From: Bugula neritina | Taxonomy: Eukaryota > Bryozoa > Gymnolaemata > Cheilostomatida > Bugulidae | Direction: 5' to 3' | Assembly: GCA_964035545.1 (NCBI GenBank) | Contig: OZ037766.1 | Coordinates: forward strand, 15,766,722-15,830,721 | DNA length: 64,000 nt | Part shown: positions 40,636 through 52,413 of the stretch, piece after piece | Layout: every line of letters begins with the position of its first letter | How positions within the stretch are numbered: the first letter of the stretch is position 1 | The notes under the pieces: generated by a model | Told to the model about the DNA's origin: nothing | Database searches by the model: none | Seen by the model: the letters and a program-made list of their open reading frames with translations, nothing else | Position numbers and translations under genes: made by a program

Positions 40636-41646
40636 CTAGATCCTACACTGGCTCTTTTCTTCTGCAGAAGACCCATCAGGAGGATGTGCTAGATCCAGAG
40701 GGTTCCTTGTTTGGCCATATATGGGGCTATGAGCTCTCAGACACATCATTGTTTGTAGAATATTAGTTCTAATAAAATACACAGCTCCAGCATCTGTTAG
40801 TGTCTAGGAGACAAAAAATACATCAAAACAATTAAGTGTCAGTTTCAAACATGTAATACAGAGCGACACAACAACTGGAAGAGACTCTGATGTTTGGCTT
40901 GCTAGATATCTTGTTGATGAGCTAAAAATCTTAAAGTTTTTTTTGAAAAAACTAACCTTTATTTTGCCAACATTTTATTTTGTTTTCCAAGGCAGCTATG
41001 ATTTTGCCAACAACTGTCAAACTTAAATAACATGTTTGCGTTAACTCACCGATTTATTCATTGAACATGTATTCAGAAATAATGTTTTTATAATTGAAAC
41101 CGTATTGATGTAAACTGCCAGATAGGTGACAATAAAATTATTCAAATTAACAAATTCTACTAACAACAAATAAAAAAACGTATTATCTAAATGTTAAATG
41201 CCCCCAGCATGTGCTAGCTTCTGATAATTACTGTTATAGCTAATTAATTGATACTTTTGTTGTGTACTAATATCTCTTCTAAAATTTGCTCTTGGTTAAG
41301 GTTAACCAAAAAGAAGGGCTCATAATTTTGAAAAGGAAACTTGATTCCAAATTTATTATCAATAATGAGTCAGGTACTGAATTTTTTTTAAACTTAAATT
41401 AATGATATTTGCAAGGAAAACATTACTAAAATTTACTCTTAAAGTTGAAAACCAATATTGGTAAAGCGTAGCACACATACTTGTACATTTGGGCATGTAT
41501 CTGCGCTTGTCTATCAGTTTTGATACACCTGCAGTACATTGATAGCCAGAAATCCCAAAACTTTCTTTTGAGGAAAATGGAATGCCAAACAAGGGTAACT
41601 TGTCCGTTTCACTAGCTGGAAATCCATTTAGTCTCTGAGCTATTTT
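40636..41646 (-). pseudogene. FAAH-like amidase-signature gene fragment
   Basis: Two exons are readable. Exon at 41646-41481 (acceptor ATGTTTAG, donor GTATGT) encodes LPLFGIPFSSKESFGISGY then QCTAG, matching the N-terminal amidase-signature block that holds the catalytic Lys (the K of SSKE). Exon at 40803-40636 (acceptor TCTCCTAG) encodes DAGAVYFIRTNILQTMM, SPIYGQTRNPLDL, then PPDGSSAEEK and a stop. In fatty-acid amide hydrolases this place reads GGSSGGE. Here the glycines are lost and the chain stops before the catalytic Ser region (the GGSIR block). At least one small exon between the two is missing or unrecognised. It is probably a dead relic whose 5' exons were displaced by the Gypsy fragment starting near 42.03 kb. 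Confidence 0.75.
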
Positions 41647-42043
41647 CTAAACATAAAACAAAGACAATTATTTAGTAGCACTATGGTACTTTTTGATAAA
41701 CATGGCTAATATGAAAATAGACCCATTGATCAAAACTTTTACCTCAGCCTCTAAAATTGGTTGAATGATAAAATTTATATGTATATTTTTAGTGAGAGCA
41801 ATCCTCTGATATGCATATAAGACTTAAATGCAAGGAAGTTCTCATTTCTGTAGCTTTGATTGCAACTCTGTAAATAAAAGTGAAGTTATTCCTTTAGCTT
41901 TTTCTGCTGAAACCTAAAACCTAAAATGTTAAACTACAATTTCACATTTGTCTAAGTAAATAATTTGGCTATTTCTATGCGAGTTCTTTCAAACGCTATC
42001 TAAACCACATGCATAGACTGCTTTCTAAAAGTATTGCCAAAAT

Positions 42044-43678
42044 ATCGAGCGTAGGGATGGTGGACCCTCTTGCTCGGGCATTGAAGAACAGGTGGGGAAA
42101 GCGGGTATATACAGCTGGGAGGAAGGACAACTTCAGTCTGAAACCCTTAGTAAAGCTGTTAACAACCTTCATGCAAACCCTACGCCATTCAAAAACGTCA
42201 AGGAGCTGTGTCGGCTCCAGGCTACGCTACCAGGGGTAGTAGCTGACTTAGTCCTGGCCAAGAAGGAGGGACGGCAGCCTAGTGAGGCCGAACAGCGGAT
42301 CAAGTATGCGGAGTTTAAATATTTCTGCGACTGCTGGGACTCCCTCAGGTTTAATGGCGATGGGCTGTTAGCGATAACGCTAGCAGCGGGCACCAATCGC
42401 CGTGAACGAGAGAAGGTAGTCTGTCCGTCTGCTCTGAGGCGGGAGTTGATCTGGGACACCCATAAGCAAGCTCATGCAGGAGCTGGGCGGGTGACCAGGT
42501 GTCTTCAACTTCAGTGGTTTTGGCCCGTATGACCCGGGATGTCCGACTCCGGGTGCAGAAGTGCAAAATATGCCAAGCTAGCAAGCATGGCCACTCCACT
42601 GAGACTGCAGGGAAGCGCCGCCTCCATCCATGCCAGTCGTCCGTGGCAGGTAGTCGCTGTAGATCTGGTAGGCCCCATGCCCACGACAGTAAGAGGTAAT
42701 AACTGGATACTGGTATTAACTGACCATTTCACGCGGTGGGCTGACGCGCTGGCTATTCCAGATGCGTCGGCCCCCACGGTGGCCAGAGCCTTGGATCAGC
42801 AGGTGTTCTGTTATTTCGGCTTGCCGGAACAAATACACTCTGATCAAGACGCCCAGTTTCAGTCGCAACTTATGAGCGATCTCTGTAAAACGTGGGGGGT
42901 AAACCAGAGTCAGACGACCCCGTATCACCCGCAAGGAAATGGGGTTGTGGAGAGGAACAACCGAATGCTAGGGGACTCACTGAGAAGCCTGCTTATCGGT
43001 AAGAGCCAGGAAGAGTGGGACTTGGTACTATCGCAAATCATGCGAGCTTACTGTAGTACACCTCACTCCAGTACACTGGAGACTCCTAATTTTCTCATGC
43101 TGGGGAGAGAAACAAGGGTTCCTGAGCACGTAACTTACCACATTCCGGCTTCAGAGATCAGCGTCCATGATTATGTGGACAAGCTCATGAAATGCATGAG
43201 GACAGCTCATGAGGTGCTACGTGAGCAGCAGTGGCAGGTCAGGAGTGGTGACCCTGGCGACCCTTCTTTGTACAAGGTGGGAGACTGGGTCTGGATGACC
43301 AGTCATTGCTGGCGGCGCGGACAGGCGGCTAAGTTGCAGCCGAAGTTCGTAGGTCCTTATTGCGTGATTGAGGTGATGCCGAATCACACCCACAAAATGG
43401 AACGGTCTGGACAAGTGTCGGTCCAGAAAGAAGCACGGTTGAAACCACACTGGGCAAGCCTTGAGGCAGCAGGTCAAGCACCTCCTCTCTTAGAGCCTGC
43501 TAGACGCCCTTTCATGAAGAGGCGGTGCATGGCATACAGAGAGATAAAGGAGATACTGGCAGGTCAGGAGGAGGCGGCTACCTCCACCCCAGGAGGAGGC
43601 CGCCGACACACCGGAAGACCGGTCCGAGCCGGCCCCATCACCAGTGGAGCCGGCCGACACACCTGTCACCCCGAATGA
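42044..43678 (+). pseudogene. Gypsy integrase (frameshifted)
   Basis: Integrase that would insert retroelement cDNA. The linker and the His part of the HHCC zinc finger (DTHKQAHAG) lie in one frame up to a stop at 42532. The Cys part (KCKICQASK, near 42560) lies in a second frame. The catalytic core returns to the first frame from about 42640: Asp in VVAVDLVGPMP, Asp in HSDQDAQF, Glu in NGVVERNN, about 35 residues after the second Asp as expected. A C-terminal DNA-binding region with a FVGPYCVIE (GPY/F) block follows near 43340-43375. The two shifts at the zinc finger inactivate the protein. Confidence 0.88.
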
Positions 43679-45274
43679 GATGGAATTTCCTCAAATTCAT
43701 GAGGAAGAGGCAGCTGGGAGGGAACCACCGTATTGGTGGACTCCCCCGTACTGGCAACACCACCCGTGGTGGTACAGTCGCCAGCAGTAACAGCACCCCC
43801 AGGGCAGTTGGAGCGTAGGGCGCCACCATTTTATTTAAAAGATTTCTTGTGTGATGCAGTGGAAAAACATCCATCAGCTATTATAAAAGAAATCTGGGGG
43901 GCAAGCAATTGAGAGTTGCACGTCCTAAATACAAGGAGACACAACTGTGAGTTGCCTACCCAGTGGTGTAAATATATATCATAATAACACCACCAGGGGT
44001 AAAGAAAAGAGCGAAGCCAGCTTGCTAGTAAAAGGGGGTATTATGTAATCACTTTCACTGCGAAGAGCGTTCTTTTCTATTTCAACTGTCAACGTGCGAG
44101 CACACACTTGGCAAGCTGGCAAACTACGAGGCCTAAGTGGGCAGTAGACTAACGTCGTGGCTGTCCAATGGTAAGTCTACTAGTATAAGTCTATTATTTA
44201 AATGGACTTCAAGCTGGTAGCTTAAAATCAGTCTCGCTTTATCATAACGATAAAGCTGGTTTTCTAAGTCAGATGATTTACTGACGACTTAGAGTGAGGC
44301 AGTCGCCCGTGTGATTTTTGAAATCAGTGGGTTGCTAGACTGCGAGACTCAGTCGTCGGTGTCATACTGACCAGGTGAAAACCCCTACAACAGTTTCTGG
44401 CATTCTGTTGCAAATGAGACTTCAATAGCGGAGCGGGCACTTCTTTCTCCTGGCACCACTGTCACGCAGTCACCCATCATTCTCTTCTGCATTCGTTTCG
44501 CTAGACTCTTGGCATTCGTTGGACTCGTGGTACTCACTCGTATTACGATTGCTTCATTCGATTCTTGGAAGATCAGCATAGCAGACCAGGTGGCTGTCGT
44601 GGCGAATGGTGCCCTTCGATCCCAGTGAGGAGCTTAAAATCAAGATGAGCAGGTGACAGTAAAGATGCCGGCGATAGTAAGATACCTGCAGGAATCAAGT
44701 AATAACCGACAGCTAAACCAAGCAAGAGACACCTAGGAGTTCCTCTCTTTTGTCTCCTGTCGCTCTCTCCTGTTGCTTTGGTATGCTGAGGAAGGCGAAA
44801 CGTAATAGTAATAATAGTAATGACAGTAATAATCGTAATGACCGTAATAATAGTAATAATTTAATAGTTTTAATAATTAATCTGCATGACAAGACCGGAG
44901 GCCTTATTCTTTTGCCACACTCGATTCTTTGATGGCATGTCAACGCCACCAAACTGATGCTTGGCTCTGACTAGATGAGCGTGCTCCTACCCCCTCTTCG
45001 TGTGGCTGTATCAAAGACATTATCTGTGAAGATCCGACCGGTGGTGAAGCAGACGCCATGACAAGACTGTGCAAGAGTACGACGCTTCTCCCTTAAGTTC
45101 CTGCTTCCTTACGCAATTTGGTGAAGATGTGCATCAAACCATGCTGACGAGCTGTTTTTTTCTCGCATGTTTTAAAATTTATGTGACATTTATTTTGACT
45201 TGTTTTACCCTTATATTGTTTTATATTTCTTTTTATTATTTTTGGTGAAGGTACCTTTCGATAGGAGGGGAGAA

Positions 45275-45689
45275 TGTAAGGGTTTTTAATAGTGTATTAA
45301 TTATATTATTGTGTGAATTTTAGTAGTACATTTGTTGTATCGAAAGGATACTTCTCGCCGGCAGTTACATAATGCAGCTAGCATCATGCCATCAGGATGG
45401 CCTGATTGTATTGGCCAATAAAGCAGGACTGACAGTTAATTAGTAGGCGGAGCTGCAAACACGTAGTGGAAGCTAGTTAGGCAGCGTAGCCGGCAGAGAG
45501 GACTTGGAATTGTTAGTGTAAAGTTGTATACAGTTAGCTCTCTATTATGTAACAGTTTGTGTTAGTAGTGTTATTCATTTTATGCGTGTATTATTTGCAG
45601 TAAATAAACTCTTATCAATTAGTAAACCTGGCAAAGTGGCTTTCATTAAATAAACCCATTGATTGCAGTGAGGCATAAATTCACAACAC
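45275..45689 (+). mobile_element. Candidate 3' LTR of the Gypsy fragment
   Basis: Starts TGTAAGGG just after a polypurine tract and may end at TTCACAACA (about 45688). It contains a polyadenylation-like AATAAAC at about 45602. No 5' partner LTR is present in the window to confirm the ends. Confidence 0.5.
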
Positions 45690-46293
45690 AAGTATCTTTC
45701 ACTTAAGAAAAGGTAACTCCGTGAGATCGATCTGACACTCTCATGGAAAAACGACCAATCTGAGCACATTTCTCAGATCAATCTAAGCAGAACAATCTGA
45801 GATAGATCCATGGAAAGCTCGTGTATGTTTATTATATTTATACAGCTGAAAAGCATTTGTGAAGAATTACACTGCAACTTTTCTGACAGCTGATTGCCTA
45901 TAAACAACATGAAACTTAAATGAATAGATTTTCGAAATGCGTATTAGTCTTATTAGGTTGAATAAGTGCATTTATATTATGTTAAAGTTATCAGCAGAAA
46001 TAACAGTGATCTAATTTAAAGCAAAGTTGCTATATTAATAGTCGAATGAATTCAACTGCTTATATGATAATAATGCAGTAAGAAAAGGTTTTTCTCAATT
46101 TGTACATTAATCAGCTAGTAAGGTTACCATCATTTTTATCATTTCTGAGTTGATAATTCAAGAATGTTGCTGATTTTGGACAGCAACCATACATTGTATA
46201 GTACTTTCTAGCTACACAGCCTTATTGCTGGTACAGAGAGCTGTCAAAGCAGTTGGACACACAACCTGAAACACTTTGAGAGAGAGGTCTTAC

Positions 46294-47896
46294 CAATATT
46301 GATGAGAACATCAGCCCAACCAAGTATCATATTTATGAAACCAAAGCCAACAACATAATGACAGAATGGAATGACTAAATTTAGCACTGCACAAACCATC
46401 ATGCATACCATCAGGATAATCTCAATTTTATGGTGGAGCCTTTCAGCAATGTATCCACCACCTGAAACATCAAATGAAATAGGAATATAGTTTATTGTAA
46501 CTAAAGCTTATGGTAAACTTTATTCCTAAATCTTCTGCATTCTACTGCTATTCCAACACGATTTGGTTCCATTAATGTCACAAAAGACTGTTCATTCAAT
46601 TTCCTGTATTTTATGGCATATCAAAAAAATTGTACCTAAAAAGTATTACAAAAGCTGGCTCTGGTGAAGTATTACTTTATGAGAAGATCGAAACCTTAAA
46701 GCTGTTAAGAAAAACTGTGTTGTAAGATCTTATACCAAGAGTACATCTAGATAAGCAAGCAACACCCTTCATAGATATAGCTTGAGACAGAGCACCATAG
46801 TTTGAGTCTGTTAGGGACATCAGATCTTGAAATGTTGCTCCATTCACTTCTGACCACAAGCCCTGCGCAACAGTATGTTTTTTTAAACACGTTTTTTAAT
46901 TTTAGCAATAATTATCATTGAAGTGTTGCCAAATTGATATTGTAAATATTTCATGGATAATCATTTGTCATAATGTAATCACCACTACAAAATTGTGTTT
47001 TTTAAATGTTCTTAAAAAGTTTAAACATGTGCCTAGTCATAATTAAATTCTTACCATACTGTACCATGCCAGTATAATACAGAGTGTTTTCAATAATTTA
47101 TGTGCTGTTGGGAGTTGCTTTTCCTTAATGGAGTCACCAGTTAGTTCATTATCTTCCATTTGCTTTTCAGATTGAAGGATTGGTGCCTGCAGAGCATTAA
47201 TGATAGACTGAAAACGAAACACACGCACGCACGCACGCACTTTCTCTCAAGAACATATGCATAGATTTACAGTTACCGTGCACACTATTGAAATTGATTC
47301 TTCAATCGATGTAAATTATCTACTAACAACTAACTGTGAAATTAAAGCATTATTAAACAGAAGAAAAAATATTCAGCATTCAGAAAGAGACTCCTATAAT
47401 TCAACATAATTATCACTTTAACAATAAAAAAGCCATGATTGTTACATTTTAATTAGGCTTTCATATACATCGGCATGAGTTTTGCACACATTAACAAATA
47501 AAGTTAACAGAAAAGTTTAGTTTATATAAGTATATTGAACATAATTAAACTACCATAATTGGTAAAACAGAGTTTTTTTTCCAGGCAATCATTTTAAGTA
47601 CAACCTTAAATTAATGTGATAAAAAGTTGGAAAAATATGTTTTACAATTGTTATGTATAACAACTGTATTTTTCAGATTAGCCACTGTCTGTTAATGATT
47701 GTCTATAAGTAAAAAAAGACAGACAGAATGAATATTCAACTATTTTCTTTATTCTGTCAAAAATCTTTTTATTTCTAGTTGTATCTGCTTGATCTATAAA
47801 AGTAAGAATAACACCAACTATACATACAAAAAGAGCTAAAATAAACCATTCTTTTGCCTTCTCTTCAATCCTTTTTAGCTTGTAAGACTCAGACAT
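46294..47896 (-). pseudogene. NaGLT1-like transporter copy C, last exon missing
   Basis: Exons: 47896-47858 (MSESYKLKRIEEK), 47186-47055, 46862-46736, 46461-46294, all open and in phase, the paralog of copy A. Homology stops inside intron 4 at about 45827, so exon 5 (two thirds of the protein) is gone. The donor after exon 1 reads AAG/GCAAAAG as in copy A. Alternatively the exon continues to a GTATGT donor 30 bases further (ending FILALF), which also keeps phase. Without exon 5 no complete transporter can be made. Confidence 0.82.
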
Positions 47897-48071
47897 TTTA
47901 TATGCAACTGTTACCAGTGTCTGTTTGAGGTTGAAGACCAATTGTGTTGCAAGTCTCTAAAAGTTCTGGCGGTCTGTATAAATTATCATAATATACTTAG
48001 TTCTCAAAACCAAAATTGACTGTTATTTTGAGTAAATGGTTCCTCTACTCCAAACCTTTTCATTTATATAA

Positions 48072-48271
48072 ACTCACTCACACAAGTTGATAGTCACTAT
48101 TCCTGTGAGAAAATCTCTGATGGAAAGGCTTTTTGCTAAATCGGGCTAAAGACTTATTGAGATAAGTCACAGGAGTTTTTTCTAACATCACCAATGGCTT
48201 TTGTCTGGGCACAAACCCATGATCCATGCTTACTAGGCAAACGCTCTAACCTCTAAACCAAAACTGCTTCC
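48072..48271 (-). repeat. tRNA-derived SINE, copy 3 (duplicate of copy 2)
   Basis: Matches the SINE at 25299-25499 in position relative to the transporter copy, and keeps the flanking direct repeats (AAACCTTTTCATTTATATA / AAATCTTTTTATTTATATA). It was therefore duplicated with the segment, not inserted anew. Confidence 0.82.
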
Positions 48272-48692
48272 AAATCTTTTTATTTATATATACTTTCAAA
48301 AGTAACATAAATTAAACTGATAGATTAATAATCTATAATATAATTTTGTAATTTATAGGTGTTTGGAGTTTAGGCTTTGGATACATATGCCGCTTACAGT
48401 TTTTCGAAGCATAGGCTCTTCTGTCTACAGCACTATAATGAATGAGCCAAGCAGCAAAACTTTTGTAAATTTATAGCAGCTTCTTGTCAGAGTTACTCAG
48501 CTAAACAATCAAATGAAAACAAAAAATTAACATTGAATTACAAATACGCTACAATTACCTGTTACAGTGCTCACTTTAGGAAAGATTGATGCTGAATTAG
48601 ACTATAAAGTTTCTGTTGTAATGATATCCTGCACAGTCAAATTTACTATCTATATTCTTTCCAAATGAATGACCAACAGCTAAACTTGAGAA

Positions 48693-49360
<668 letters not shown>

Positions 49361-50174
49361 ATGCCTATAGCATGCAATGGGTCAGTAGAATTCTAACAAA
49401 TAGATATAGAATCTGTACTTTTATTTATAGTCAGAGATTATGGGGATGGTATGAATGTGCAATATAAGTGATTAAAAACTAATGTACTTTCAAACAACTG
49501 CATAACATAGATAATTGAATGCACGAAAACAAGTATAAATGATAATGGCAGTGCTTACAAGCTTACAATTATATTATAATTTATTGCATGGACTAAATAT
49601 AACATGTTTTATATTCAATGTCATACCAAATAGAACAAATAGATAGACAGATACACAATTTTGTAAGTATGTTATGGAGAACAAATTACAATATTTTAAA
49701 CCTTCATTAGGTTACAGTTTTGAAAAATCTGTCCCCTCGTGTGCAAGCTATGCTTTGCATTATAATAGGTAAAGCACAAATAATTATTCCGTATCCCAAA
49801 AAAAACGATGTCATAACTCCAATACCTAACATTTCCACAAAGTGACCAATAATGGGCAGGAATGAGATCTCAGCTATACCAGAAGCAATTGAAGGTACCA
49901 TAACTCCAGTAGCGGTAACAGTTATGTAGCGATTAGTCCAAGCAACTCCTGAAGGAAAGGTTGGACCAATAAAAAGTCCCAAACAGCATACAAAGACCCA
50001 CAAGATGATGTCATTACCACTAAAGAAAAACAAGACTACAGCACTAACAAATCCTCCAACTCCTTTAATAAAAATTATATATTTCATATGAATCAAATTA
50101 CTTCCAACAAAACCCAAAATCCGTCCTATTGTAAGAAATATCCAGTAGTTTGTCAAAAAGTTTTTAGCTTTACC

Positions 50175-52413
50175 TTTAATTTGCGACTTAAATGTAATCC
50201 AAACAGGTGTCAGTGATCACTTTATGATTGAATGCTCAATAGAAGCACCCCAAAAGTTTAAAGAAAGTGTAGAAGATAGTTATACTTTTGTGTATCACAA
50301 AATAAATAGAAACGGTTTTGATTCCTCAATGGCAGCCTTGCTCTCAGAAGTGAACTCTCTAATAAACGATGTACAGCCCATTGATACTGTTTGGTCTACA
50401 TTTAGAAATGGATTACATTCGGCAATAACTGACCATGTACCTAAAAAGCAATTTAAACCTAGAAAACATTTTAAACCTGTTTGGTTTAATAAAGATGCTC
50501 AAAGAGCGTGCAACAAGCAAAGAAAACTTTACTCACAATACAAGCTCACAGGTGATTCTGTTTTATTTGACAAATACAAAAAACTAAGGCGTGAAAACAA
50601 AAAACTATTTAAAATACTCAAAAAAGACTTCATGTGTGAAAAGTTATACTACCCATTGGCAAATGGAGACTCGAAACCTTTTTACAGATATGTTAAAGAA
50701 ATTAAAGGCAACAATAACAGTATTCAAAGCATTCAAATTAGTGAAAAGACCAGCTCTAATGATTTATCTGACATTGCTAATACTTTGAACTTGTATTTTC
50801 ACAGTGTTTTTACACCAGCATGTGTGCTCCCAGAAGCTCCGGCTCCAACTGATGCAGATAACATATTAGTAACTTCTGAAGGTGTGTTAAAATTGATTAA
50901 GTCTCTCAAAAATGGTAAAGCTTCAGGGCCAGACTCTATTAGCAAACAAAAGCTACTGCTCTCCCCTGAAATTATTTCTTCCCTATTAGCTTCCATCTAC
51001 AACTATACATTAACAACAGGTACACTTCCATCAGAGTGGAAGCTGGCTCATGTCACACCAATATTCAAACAAGGAAATCGTGAGTTGCCCTCTAACTATA
51101 GACCAATATCCTTAACATCAATAGTCTGTAAAATGATGGAGCACATTATACTTCACCTTATGCAAAACAAATTGAATGAGATCCTGTCCATAAACCAGCA
51201 TGGTTTTAGAAGTCACCTGTCTTGCACAACTCAATTGGCCTGCCTAACACATGACATATTGAGTAATATGGACAATGGAATGGCTACACATGCGGCAGTG
51301 CTGGATTTCTCTAAGGCCTTTGATTTAGTTCCCCATCATCTGTTGATTCAGAAACTTATTGAGTACAAAGTAAATCCTCTTTTAGTAAAATGGATATCCT
51401 CGTTTCTAACCAGTCGTTTTCAGAGAGTGGTGATTAAAGGCCACAAATCTGATGCTGTAGCTGTTACTTCAGGTGTCCCTCAAGGTAGCGTTTTAGGGCC
51501 TGCACTTTTCACACTTTTCATTAATGACATCACTAAATGTGTAAAATACTGCACTGTAAGGCTCTTCGCGGATGACACTATACTATATACGCATATATCT
51601 AAAGACGAAGACAAGGAAAATTTGCAAAATGACCTTAACGCTCTACACAACTGGAGTATTAAAAATTCCATGAAATTCAATGCAACAAAAAGCAACATCA
51701 TTGTGTTTGATAAAAGCCCTAAACCTATAACGCACACTTATTATTTGAGCAACGAACAGTTAGTACAATGTAGCTGTGTAAAATACCTAGGAATCTATTT
51801 GGTACATGATCTAAAGTGGGGTTATCACATAAACTCAGTAGTCAATAAAGCAATGCGTATTTTAGGATTAATCAAAAATGTACTCTATGATGCTCCAGTT
51901 AAAGTTAAGCTCATAGCATACACTACCCTGTGTAGACCGCTTCTAGAGTATGCCTGCGAAATTTGGGATCCTGCACATCTCATGCTAAGCAACAATCTAG
52001 AGAAAGTTCAAAACAAGGCAGTACGTTTTGTAAAAAACTTAAAAGGCTGGGATGTCTCAGTGACCGAATCCAAGGCGGAGTTAAACTTAAAGGCTTTAAA
52101 TAAATCCAGACAAGAACACAGATTCACGCTATTCTTCAAAGTGTTGCAGCATGAAGCATTCTTCCCTAACCTAATTAACACTCTTAACTCCATGAAATCT
52201 CTCCGTAATACCAATATTGGAGACAGTAACTCTTTTAATTCAATATCCTGTAATACTAATAATTTCCTGCATAGCTTCCTCATTAGAACAGCCCGTGAAC
52301 TACGCACGGGAGAAACACTAGCAGACTAATAAAAAAAGACCTGAACATCCGATAGTTCCACCTTTCCCCTATTTGGGGTCTTGGAACTAAATCAAGACAA
52401 GACAAGACAAGAC
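50175..52413 (+). mobile_element. 5'-truncated non-LTR retrotransposon (Jockey/CR1-like) in copy D exon 5
   Basis: Begins within the end of the endonuclease domain (TGVSDHFMIE near 50201-50230) and ends with a pentamer tail of AAGAC repeats (52394-52413) after a short 3' UTR. 5' truncation and a simple-repeat tail are typical of target-primed reverse transcription. The target duplication, if any, is very short (ACCT at both edges). Confidence 0.88.
50176..52329 (+). CDS. Non-LTR reverse transcriptase (open, 5'-truncated)
   Basis: An uninterrupted frame of about 717 codons. After the endonuclease end come a basic linker (RKHFKPVWFNKDAQRACN), then the RT: LKNGKASGPDSIS, WKLAHVTPIFKQG, SNYRPISLTS, INQHGFRSHLSC, AAVLDFSKAFDLVPH (motif A Asp), SGVPQGSVLGPALFTLFIND and the active-site block VRLFADDTILY (motif C), then MKFNATKSNI and KYLGIYL (thumb). 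The C-terminus has LEYACEIWDPAH, common in Jockey/CR1-type ORF2. No RNase H is evident. The first ATG at 50224 is internal to the original ORF2. The intact frame suggests a young insertion, but with its 5' end gone it is unlikely to be autonomous. Confidence 0.9.
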   Translation, partial: LICDLNVIQTGVSDHFMIECSIEAPQKFKESVEDSYTFVYHKINRNGFDSSMAALLSEVNSLINDVQPIDTVWSTFRNGLHSAITDHVPKKQFKPRKHFKPVWFNKDAQRACNKQRKLYSQYKLTGDSVLFDKYKKLRRENKKLFKILKKDFMCEKLYYPLANGDSKPFYRYVKEIKGNNNSIQSIQISEKTSSNDLSDIANTLNLYFHSVFTPACVLPEAPAPTDADNILVTSEGVLKLIKSLKNGKASGPDSISKQKLLLSPEIISSLLASIYNYTLTTGTLPSEWKLAHVTPIFKQGNRELPSNYRPISLTSIVCKMMEHIILHLMQNKLNEILSINQHGFRSHLSCTTQLACLTHDILSNMDNGMATHAAVLDFSKAFDLVPHHLLIQKLIEYKVNPLLVKWISSFLTSRFQRVVIKGHKSDAVAVTSGVPQGSVLGPALFTLFINDITKCVKYCTVRLFADDTILYTHISKDEDKENLQNDLNALHNWSIKNSMKFNATKSNIIVFDKSPKPITHTYYLSNEQLVQCSCVKYLGIYLVHDLKWGYHINSVVNKAMRILGLIKNVLYDAPVKVKLIAYTTLCRPLLEYACEIWDPAHLMLSNNLEKVQNKAVRFVKNLKGWDVSVTESKAELNLKALNKSRQEHRFTLFFKVLQHEAFFPNLINTLNSMKSLRNTNIGDSNSFNSISCNTNNFLHSFLIRTARELRTGETLAD

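Larger units (their letters stand above)
42030..45690 (+). mobile_element. Ty3/Gypsy element, 3' half (integrase to 3' LTR), decayed
   Basis: GC-richer than its surroundings. It begins inside pol without gag, protease or RT and ends with a polypurine tract (GGAGGGGAGAA) directly before a candidate 3' LTR at 45275. About 1.6 kb between the integrase and the LTR holds no convincing frame; it includes an AAT/ATAG-type repeat at 44806-44866. A second purine tract (AAAAGGGGGTAT at about 44031) might mark another LTR edge, so nested fragments are possible. Confidence 0.75.

Noticed and set aside
42169-43477. Minus-strand frames opposite the Gypsy integrase
   Set aside because: GC-rich shadow frames of the plus-strand integrase.
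44750-44932. Asn/Ser-rich frame in the Gypsy 3' region
   Set aside because: Translation of an AAT/AGT trinucleotide repeat.
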